In this document: positions 33,272 to 39,935 of the stretch, in pieces
How the letters are laid out: every line of letters begins with the position of its first letter
Numbering within the stretch: position 1 is the first letter of the stretch
Source of the DNA: CAYWMD01 sp964458575
Lineage (GTDB): Bacteria > Verrucomicrobiota > Verrucomicrobiia > Limisphaerales > JADLHS01
NCBI GenBank assembly: GCA_964458575.1
Contig: CAYWMD010000003.1
Location: 62,001-126,000 of the forward strand
Reading direction: 5' to 3'
DNA length: 64,000 bases
Program-made: the position numbers and the translations under genes
Notes under the pieces: model-generated
Databases searched by the model: none
The model's input: the letters and a program-made list of their open reading frames with translations, nothing else
What the model was told of the DNA's origin: nothing

Positions 33272-34621
33272 GTGAAAAACTCCCCACCTGGCACATCCCG
33301 GCGCGATTTCCTCAAGGCTACCACCGCCGCCGCGCTGGCCGTGCCGGCATTCGTTCCCAGCCACGTGCTCGGTCGCGAGGGCACGACGACGCCCAGCGAA
33401 CGGATCCGCCTGGGTATCATCGGCTGTGGTCACATGGGCCAGGCCAATCTCGGCAATTGCGTGCAATACCCTGACGTCGTTGTCACCGCCGCGTGCGACG
33501 TGGACGCGAACCGGCTCGAAGCCGTCGTCGAACGACACAAGGCGACCTGCCACGGATTTCACGATTACCGCGAGCTGCTGCAACACAAAGATCTCGACGC
33601 GGTGATCATCGCCACGTTGCCGCACTGGCATTGTTTGCAAGCCATCGCCGCGTGCGAAGCGGGCAAGGACATTTACCTGCAGAAACCGATGACGTTGCAC
33701 CTCGCCGAGAGTTTCGCCGTTCGCAACGCGGTCAGGAAACACAACCGCATTTGCCAGGTCGGCACCCAGCATCATTCATTAAGGACTCATCGGATCATCG
33801 CTGACTACATCCGATCCGGCAACCTGGGACCAATCGGCGTGGTACGCGCGTTCAATGTAATGAACCAGACCGCGGCCGGCATCGGCACGGGTGGTTACAT
33901 GCCCCCGCACGAAGGCCTGGACTGGAACCTGTGGTGTGGCCCGGCGCGGTTGAGGAAATACAATCGCAAGCTGGTCCAGGATGCGTATCACCATTGTTCG
34001 TGGATGGATTACAGCGGCGGTTGGACGCCCGGCAACGGCCCGCACATGGTTGACCTCCCGGTTCGCGCGCTCAATTTGGGTTTTCCAACAGAGACTAGTT
34101 GCTCCGGCGGACGATTCATCGTGAAGGACGACGGGGATGCCTACGATCAGCATGAGGTCCTCTGGCGTTATCCCAACCTGACGATGACTTGGATGATGTC
34201 GCTGACCAACAGCTACGGCTTCGACCTCCACGGTGAACCGAAACCACAGGTCCGTGTCGGCGCGTATTTCCACGGCGTCAACGGCACACTCTACACGGAT
34301 TACCCGGGCAACTTCAAAATCGTGCCCGAAGGCGATTTACTCAACGGCAAGGATGGCCCGTCCAAATCCGCCCCGCCGTCGGTGGTTCACGAGCGCGAAT
34401 GGCTCGATTGCATCAAATCGCGCCAGCAACCCAGTTGCAACCCGGCTTATCACGTGAAGGTGGACGTGCCGCTCATCCTTGGTGTGATGTCATTGAAACT
34501 GGGCCGCTCCATCCGCTTCGATCCCGCGAAGGAAAAAATCATCGGCGACCGCGAAGCCGCGCGCATGGCCGTGCCGCACTACCGCGACCCCTGGAAGTTT
34601 CCGAGGGCGTATTTGTCGTAG
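33272..34621 (+). CDS. Secreted Gfo/Idh/MocA-family oxidoreductase with Tat signal
   Basis: A 449-residue dehydrogenase that begins near KNSPPGTSRRDFLKATTAAALAVPAF, a twin-arginine (SRRDFLK) signal for export in folded form. The Rossmann motif IIGCGHMGQANLGN lies at about residue 45. GKDIYLQKPMTLHLAES has Gln in place of the usual Glu of EKP, a variant I have seen in this secreted subfamily. The C-terminal substrate half carries HMVDLPVRALNLGFPTE and WLDCIKSRQQPSCNP. I chose the GTG at 33272. A TTG at 33215 would bury the signal behind 19 extra residues. Exported members of this family act on extracellular polysaccharide-derived sugars, but substrate is unknown here. Confidence 0.88.
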   Translation: MKNSPPGTSRRDFLKATTAAALAVPAFVPSHVLGREGTTTPSERIRLGIIGCGHMGQANLGNCVQYPDVVVTAACDVDANRLEAVVERHKATCHGFHDYRELLQHKDLDAVIIATLPHWHCLQAIAACEAGKDIYLQKPMTLHLAESFAVRNAVRKHNRICQVGTQHHSLRTHRIIADYIRSGNLGPIGVVRAFNVMNQTAAGIGTGGYMPPHEGLDWNLWCGPARLRKYNRKLVQDAYHHCSWMDYSGGWTPGNGPHMVDLPVRALNLGFPTETSCSGGRFIVKDDGDAYDQHEVLWRYPNLTMTWMMSLTNSYGFDLHGEPKPQVRVGAYFHGVNGTLYTDYPGNFKIVPEGDLLNGKDGPSKSAPPSVVHEREWLDCIKSRQQPSCNPAYHVKVDVPLILGVMSLKLGRSIRFDPAKEKIIGDREAARMAVPHYRDPWKFPRAYLS

Positions 34622-34680
34622 GACGCTTGCTGCGAAAAGGCGCAACGAAAGGAGCGCCGACCGCTAAGTCCGCGGGTTGG

Positions 34681-34869
34681 TCAGCGATGGGAAATCAATT
34701 CCTCCACCGTCAACCCGATGTCGCGGCCCTTGTGAACTGGAACCGTCGTGCCCCGGCCATCGGAGTGGCGATATTGGACATGCGAGCCGCGCTGGCGGAC
34801 GGCGACGAAACCAAGGCGCTCGAGAAGGCGGCAGACTTCGGCGGGTTTGAGAACGGGAAGCGAACCCAT
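34681..34869 (-). CDS. hicA: HicA-family toxin, internally shortened
   Basis: A 62-residue protein. PVLKPAEVCRLLERLGFVAVRQRGSHVQYRHSDGRGTTVPVHKGRDIG matches HicA mRNA interferases (dsRBD-like fold, catalytic His in the GSH motif). The tail goes straight to LTVEELISHR. Normal HicA proteins have another 10-12 residues between VHKGRDIG and the LSVEEL-type end, forming helix 2. The deletion is in frame and could reflect recombination between DIG-encoding repeats. The toxin may be inactive. The ATG starts 2 nt after the hicB stop, as expected of a TA operon with the antitoxin first. Confidence 0.78.
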   Translation of the reverse strand: MGSLPVLKPAEVCRLLERLGFVAVRQRGSHVQYRHSDGRGTTVPVHKGRDIGLTVEELISHR

Positions 34870-34871
34870 GA

Positions 34872-35081
34872 TCAGGCGACTGCAACGTTTTGCGTGCCGA
34901 GAAATTCCGCTTCGAGTTTGGGTTCGCCATCTTCGAGCAGCATGGAGATCACTTCGCGGAGGTTGGCGTTGAGTTCGTCCATTGTTTCCGCCTGCGAATA
35001 GGCGCCGGGGAAGCCGGGCACATACCCAACCAGCAATCCCGTCACCGGATCGCGCTCCACCACTGCCGTAAAAGTTCTCAT
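34872..35081 (-). CDS. hicB: HicB-family antitoxin
   Basis: A 69-residue protein whose MRTFTAVVERDPVTGLLVGYVPGFPGAYSQAETMDELNANLREVISMLLEDGEP is the partial RNase-H-like HicB fold. The antitoxin binds HicA; the C-terminal DNA-binding helix-turn-helix or ribbon-helix-helix seen in long HicB proteins is absent, as in the short forms. It is the first gene of the pair and is separated from hicA by 2 nt. A sigma70-like promoter lies only 6 nt upstream of its ATG. Pair assignment is secure. Confidence 0.88.
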   Translation of the reverse strand: MRTFTAVVERDPVTGLLVGYVPGFPGAYSQAETMDELNANLREVISMLLEDGEPKLEAEFLGTQNVAVA

Positions 35082-35481
35082 GCCTTCATTCTTTCACGCG
35101 CTGGCTATTAGTCAACCCGCCAACCGCAATGCCGGTCGAACCTGTGAAGCCTGGAATGTGGGGCCACAAAGAGGCGCAAAAGGCGCGCAAAGGAATCTGA
35201 CCGCTAATGACCGCTGATTCTGTTTAACGCAGAGACGCCAGGAGAAGGAGGCGCAAAGGACTTCACCACGGATGGCACGGATGGCACGGATGAAGAGGAT
35301 ACGGTACGGAACCTCGCGGGAGTGGTTCCCTCAAGGGTTTGCAGTCGAAAATCATTTCCCATCCGTGAAATCCGTGGTTCCAACTTCGACGTCCGGGCTG
35401 GAGTCCGATTTCCCATGATTCCGTCCTTGAACTTTCACGGGGGAGGAGTTAGAAAGGGAGCAACCTGACCAGCAGCAAGGC
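35082..35481. other. 400-bp intergenic region with short degenerate repeats
   Basis: No gene is visible. Apart from the hicBA promoter, it holds short direct repeats: TGACCGCTAA then TGACCGCTGA around 35199-35219, and GGATGGCAC repeated in tandem around 35272-35290. It also has a purine-rich GGCGCAAAGG motif that occurs twice. It resembles decayed dispersed repeats rather than a coding remnant. Confidence 0.4.
35088..35115 (-). promoter_or_regulatory. Sigma70-like promoter of hicBA, leaderless
   Basis: On the minus strand TTGACT (35115-35110) is followed after 16 nt by AAGAAT (35093-35088). The ATG at 35081 lies 6 nt after the -10, so the transcript would start essentially at the start codon. 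Confidence 0.45.
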
Positions 35482-38400
35482 ATGAGAGCGCAACTCCGCA
35501 AAGCGATTCCGGCGATACTCGCCTTGTTCACCCTGAACGCCCCCGCCATCACGCGTTACGTGGATTTGAACAGCCCCAGCCCCACGCCGCCTTACACAAA
35601 CTGGCCCACTGCGGCGACAAACATTCAGTCTGCGATTGATGCTTCGGCAGATGGGGACGAAGTCGTTGTCACCAATGGCGTCTATGCCAAGGGCGGGCGA
35701 GCGATGTACGGGACAATGACCAACCGGGTCGCGATCGACAAACCATTGTTGGTTCGCAGCGTCAATGGGCCAACAGTGACAATCATCGCCGGACAGCCGT
35801 CGCCCGGTATAATTCAGGCGACGAATGGCAATGGCGCGATCCGGTGTGTGTATGTGGGAACCAACGCGGTGTTGAGCGGATTCACCCTGACGAACGGCTA
35901 TACCCGGACGACAGGAGATTCCTACAAAGAAGAGAGCGGTGGCGGAGTGTGGTGCGAGGCGAGCGGATTGGTTACCAACTGCATTTTGACTAGGAATTCG
36001 GCCGGGATCCAAGGTGGCGGAGCATTTAATGGCACGTTAAATAACTGTATCCTTACTAAGAATTGGGCTTCCTCCTTTGGCGGTGGGGTGTCTCAGGGCA
36101 CGCTGAACGGTTGTTACTTGATCAGCAATTCAATCAGTACCTTTGATGGCGGTGGAGCTTCTTGGAGTACGCTGAACAACTGCATATTGACCGGAAATTC
36201 GGCTCGGTGGTCCGGGGGCGGGGCGTATAGCAGCACACTGAATAACTGCACCGTGAGCACCAATTCGGCTGGGCTTACTGGCGCTGGGGCAAGTGATTGC
36301 AATCTGAATAACTGCACCTTGATCGGTAATTCTTCCGGTAACCAAGGTGGTGGGGCGTATTATAGCTCGCTGACCAATTGCACTTTGACTGGCAACTCGG
36401 CCAGTAATTCGGGGGGAGGAGTGTTTTATGGCACGTTAAGCAACTGTAACTTGACTGCTAATTCGGCCGCGCTTCAGGGTGGTGGGGCTTTTGGTGGGAC
36501 GCTGAACAATTGCACCTTAAACCGTAATTCGGCCTTGTTTAGTTGCGGGACGTGTTATTGTGGCAGTGGGGGGCTGGGCTATTGCTTTGGTGACGGTGGC
36601 GGGGCGTGTTACAGCACACTGAACAATTGCACGTTGACCGACAATTTTTCCGGTAAGCGAGGCGGCGGTGCGTATGGCGGCACGCTTAACAACTGCACGT
36701 TGACCGGCAATTCTTCCGATGACCAAGGGGGTGGGGCGTATGTTGGTACGTTGAACAACTGCATCGTCTATTACAATACGGCTCCCCAAGGTTCCAACTC
36801 CTTTGATTCTATCTTCAATTATTCTTGCACCAAGCCGCTACCTTCAGGGCCAGGCAATATTGACGACGACCCGCTGCTGGCCTCGACCATCCATCTCTCA
36901 GTTCAATCCCCCTGCTTGGGTCGCGGCAGCCCGGACTACGCCAGCGGCGTGGACATTGATGGCGAAGTGTGGCTCAATCCGCCGTGTATCGGTGCTGACC
37001 AGTTCGTGGCGGGCGCGGTCACCGGAGCGCTGACTGTGGCCATCTCCGCAGTGTACACCAACGTCGCCACCGGCTTTGAGGTGTCGTTCGTTGCGCGCAT
37101 TACTGGGCATTCCTCCGCAATCGTCTGGGACTTCGGGGACGGGGTGGTCGTGAGCAACCGACCGTACGCCAGCCATGCTTGGGTGTCGCCCGGTTTCTAC
37201 GAGGTGCGGCTGACGGGCTACAACGACAGTTATCCAAGCGGGGTAAGTGCCTCAGTCTATTTGCGAGTGGCTGCACAGGAGGTTTGTTACGTGAACGTGG
37301 CCAACGCCAATCCGATATTTCCCTACACGAACTGGGCGGGCGCAGCGACGAATATTCAAGAAGCGGTTGACGCGGGCGGACAGATTGGCCGGCTGGTTCG
37401 GGTAACAAACGGCGTGTATGCCACGGGGGGGCGGGCAATGTACGGCGACTTGACTAATCGGGTGGTAGTGCTGGAGTGGGTGGAAGTGCGCAGTGAGAAT
37501 GGGCCATCGGTGACGTTTATCGCCGGGCAACCGGTGCCCGGCACGACGAACAACGGCTACGGCGCGATTCGGTGCGTGTATGTGGGAACCAACGCTGTGC
37601 TAAGCGGGTTCACTCTGACTAATGGCCACACGTGGACAGTTGGGGAATATAGCAAGGCGCAAAGCGGTGGAGGCGTATGGTGCGAGAAAAGTGGGATGGT
37701 TACCAATTGCACTTTGACCGACAATTCAGCGAGACGAGGTGGCGGTGGGGCGTTCAATGGCACTTTGAAGAACTGTAAACTGACTCGCAATTCGACGATT
37801 GACTTCGGTGGCGGTGCGCATCAGAGCACGCTAATCAACTGCACCTTGACGGACAATTCGGCCTTCAACGGCGGCGGAGCGTATTTCAGTGAGATGAACA
37901 ACTGCGCCTTGATTGGCAATTCCGCCCAGTATGGCGGTGGGGCGTCTTCCTGCACGTTGAACAACTGCACATTGACCGGCAATGCGGCAAGCAGCAGTGG
38001 TGGCGGGTCGTATTCTGGCGGGCTTAACAACTGCATCGTTTATTACAATTTGTCTCCGAATGGAGCGAACTTCTTGTCAGGCAACTTGAACTACTCATGC
38101 ACAACACCGCAACCAACCAACGGCATCGGCAATTTTACCAATGCACCGCTGTTTACAGACCTCGCTGGTGCAGATTCTCGTCTGCAATCCAATTCGCCAT
38201 GTATCAACGCGGGTGACAATTCCTACGTTGGAATTACTAACGATCTTGACGGTGAGCTGCGCATCGTCGGCGGCACAGTTGATGTTGGCGCTTATGAATT
38301 CCAATCACCCTCTTCGCTTCTTTCGTATGTGTGGGCACAACAAAACGGTGTGACCACCGACGGTTCGGCAGACTTTTCCGACCCCGACACCGATCGCATA

Positions 38401-38676
38401 AACAATTGGCAGGAGTCAAAAGCCGATACTAATCCCACCAATGCGCTTTCAGCGTTGCGCATGGTCACCGCTACGAACGCCGCGTCCGGATTGAACGTAA
38501 CGTGGCAAAGTGTTTCCACGCGAAATTACTGGCTGGAGCGGGCGACCAATTTCGGCGACGTGCCGCCGTTCCAAAGCATCGCCACGAACATCGCGGGCGC
38601 ATCCGGCACGAAGACCTACACGGACACGAGCGCGACCAACAGCGGGCCGTATTTTTATCGCGTGGGTGTGCAGTAA
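35482..38676 (+). CDS. Secreted beta-helix repeat protein with PKD domain (1064 aa)
   Basis: The leader is MRAQLRKAIPAILALFTLNAPA. Two halves follow with the same plan: a YVDLNSPS...PYTNW start, MYGTMTNRV and VYVGTNAVLSGFTLTNG, then coils of about 22 residues of the LNNCTLTGNSA..GGGAY..T type. There are about 11 coils in the first half and 5-6 in the second. A PKD domain (IVWDFGDGVVVSNRPYASHAW) lies between them at about residues 530-595. One coil has a Cys-rich insertion (SCGTCYCGSGGLGYCFGDG). The end has a DPDTDRINNWQESKADTNPT calcium-binding-like motif and a FN3-like YFYRVGVQ. The right-handed parallel beta-helix fold suggests a surface polysaccharide-binding or adhesion role; no enzyme motif was found. 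Confidence 0.88.
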   Translation: MRAQLRKAIPAILALFTLNAPAITRYVDLNSPSPTPPYTNWPTAATNIQSAIDASADGDEVVVTNGVYAKGGRAMYGTMTNRVAIDKPLLVRSVNGPTVTIIAGQPSPGIIQATNGNGAIRCVYVGTNAVLSGFTLTNGYTRTTGDSYKEESGGGVWCEASGLVTNCILTRNSAGIQGGGAFNGTLNNCILTKNWASSFGGGVSQGTLNGCYLISNSISTFDGGGASWSTLNNCILTGNSARWSGGGAYSSTLNNCTVSTNSAGLTGAGASDCNLNNCTLIGNSSGNQGGGAYYSSLTNCTLTGNSASNSGGGVFYGTLSNCNLTANSAALQGGGAFGGTLNNCTLNRNSALFSCGTCYCGSGGLGYCFGDGGGACYSTLNNCTLTDNFSGKRGGGAYGGTLNNCTLTGNSSDDQGGGAYVGTLNNCIVYYNTAPQGSNSFDSIFNYSCTKPLPSGPGNIDDDPLLASTIHLSVQSPCLGRGSPDYASGVDIDGEVWLNPPCIGADQFVAGAVTGALTVAISAVYTNVATGFEVSFVARITGHSSAIVWDFGDGVVVSNRPYASHAWVSPGFYEVRLTGYNDSYPSGVSASVYLRVAAQEVCYVNVANANPIFPYTNWAGAATNIQEAVDAGGQIGRLVRVTNGVYATGGRAMYGDLTNRVVVLEWVEVRSENGPSVTFIAGQPVPGTTNNGYGAIRCVYVGTNAVLSGFTLTNGHTWTVGEYSKAQSGGGVWCEKSGMVTNCTLTDNSARRGGGGAFNGTLKNCKLTRNSTIDFGGGAHQSTLINCTLTDNSAFNGGGAYFSEMNNCALIGNSAQYGGGASSCTLNNCTLTGNAASSSGGGSYSGGLNNCIVYYNLSPNGANFLSGNLNYSCTTPQPTNGIGNFTNAPLFTDLAGADSRLQSNSPCINAGDNSYVGITNDLDGELRIVGGTVDVGAYEFQSPSSLLSYVWAQQNGVTTDGSADFSDPDTDRINNWQESKADTNPTNALSALRMVTATNAASGLNVTWQSVSTRNYWLERATNFGDVPPFQSIATNIAGASGTKTYTDTSATNSGPYFYRVGVQ

Positions 38677-38695
38677 CAGTTGGATCTGTCAAAAT

Positions 38696-38711
38696 GGCTG
38701 AGTCACCAGCC
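38696..38711 (-). terminator. Weak hairpin between convergent genes
   Basis: GGCTG and CAGCC pair across AGTCAC. On the minus strand the hairpin is followed by ATTTTG, so it could terminate asd. It is short and the T-run is imperfect. Confidence 0.25.
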
Positions 38712-38757
38712 AAAATTGCCAACCATCATCGCCCTTCAGATCGCGAGCTTGCCCTAT

Positions 38758-39762
38758 TTATTTCAGCAACTCTTCCGCAATCTGCACCGCGTTGAGCGCG
38801 GCGCCTTTAAGAAGCTGATCGCCGCTGACCCAGAAGCACAAGCCGTTGTCGAGCGCGCAGTCCTTGCGGATGCGGCCCACCTCGCAGTTGTATTTCTCCG
38901 AGGTGAACAGCGGCATCGGATATTTTTTGGCTTCCGGCTCGTCAATGAGATCCAAGCCGGGAGCTTTCTTGAGCACGGCACGCGCAGCGTCCACCGTCAC
39001 GGGTTTGTCGAACTCGGCGCTGACGGCCACCGAGTGTGAGCGATAAACCGGCACGCGCACGCACGTCACGCTGGCCTTGAACGCCGGGTGATGCATGATT
39101 TTGCGGCCTTCGTTTTCCATCTTCATTTCTTCCTTCGTATAACCGGTGGGCAAAAACGAATCCACGTGCGGCAATACGTTGAAGGCGATTTGATGCGGGT
39201 AAACTTCCTTCGTCACGGGCTGGCCTTTGACGATCTGGTCCACCTGCCGTTCGAGTTCGGCGATGGCTTTCGCGCCCGTGCCGGAGACAGCCTGGTAGCT
39301 GGAGGCAAAAATGCGTTTGCAGGTGAACGCCGCGTGCAACGGATACAACGCCATGAGCGTGATGGCCGTGGTGCAATTCGGATTGGCGATGATGCCCTTG
39401 TGCGACTTCACGTCGGACGCGTTGATTTCGGGCACGACGAGCGGGACTTCCGGGTCCATGCGGAACGCGCTGGAGTTGTCCACGACCACGCAACCCGCCT
39501 TGGCCGCGATGGGCGCGAATTCTTTCGAGATGCTGCCGCCGGCGCTAAAGAGCGCGATTTCGATGCCCTTGAACGAATCCTTCGTGAGTTCAGTGACGGT
39601 GATGTCTGTGCCGCGAAATTTGAGCTTCCTGCCCACGGACCGGGCGGAAGCCAGCAAGGTCAACTTCCCGACCGGGAAATTGCGTTTCTCCAGCGTCTTG
39701 ATCATCTCGATGCCGACGGCGCCCGTCGCACCGACCACTGCCACATGCGGTTTAGCGTTCAT
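38758..39762 (-). CDS. asd: Aspartate-semialdehyde dehydrogenase
   Basis: Asd reduces aspartyl phosphate to aspartate semialdehyde with NADPH in the lysine/threonine/methionine pathway and supplies diaminopimelate for peptidoglycan. The 334-residue chain has the Rossmann motif GATGAVG at 11-17. The catalytic Cys is in ANPNCTTAITL (Cys130), and SYQAVSGTGAKAI then follows; the basic residue EMKMENEGRKI and the VRVPVYRSHSVAVSAEF region fit the substrate domain. The length matches the Gram-negative/Thermus-type enzymes. It is an isolated minus-strand gene with a strong promoter 12 nt upstream of the ATG. Confidence 0.96.
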   Translation of the reverse strand: MNAKPHVAVVGATGAVGIEMIKTLEKRNFPVGKLTLLASARSVGRKLKFRGTDITVTELTKDSFKGIEIALFSAGGSISKEFAPIAAKAGCVVVDNSSAFRMDPEVPLVVPEINASDVKSHKGIIANPNCTTAITLMALYPLHAAFTCKRIFASSYQAVSGTGAKAIAELERQVDQIVKGQPVTKEVYPHQIAFNVLPHVDSFLPTGYTKEEMKMENEGRKIMHHPAFKASVTCVRVPVYRSHSVAVSAEFDKPVTVDAARAVLKKAPGLDLIDEPEAKKYPMPLFTSEKYNCEVGRIRKDCALDNGLCFWVSGDQLLKGAALNAVQIAEELLK

Positions 39763-39774
39763 AAAAGGACGCGC

Positions 39775-39802
39775 AGTATATCTCGCAAGCGGCTTCTGTC
39801 AA
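39775..39802 (-). promoter_or_regulatory. Strong sigma70-like promoter of asd with ultra-short leader
   Basis: On the minus strand a perfect TTGACA (39802-39797) and TATACT (39780-39775) are separated by 16 nt. Only 12 nt separate the -10 from the ATG at 39762, so the leader would be about 5-6 nt. There is no room for a Shine-Dalgarno sequence. Confidence 0.7.
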
Positions 39803-39935
39803 TGTGCCTCCGGGGATGCGGGGGGATGCGCGTTGACCCGATCCGCAGCGTCACCCATTCCGGTGACGCGCGGCCAAGCGATTGCGGTTCGACAGCCTCG
39901 GGGCCGGACCTTAAGCTCTTGCATCGCGTTGCAAC

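Noticed and set aside
35940..36770. Regularly spaced repeats resembling a CRISPR array
   Set aside because: The repeats are coding, in frame with a 66-nt period, and vary as protein coils; there are no unique spacers or cas genes.
38641..38757. Possible tRNA or ncRNA in the gap before asd
   Set aside because: Only a short hairpin is present; there is no cloverleaf and no CCA end.
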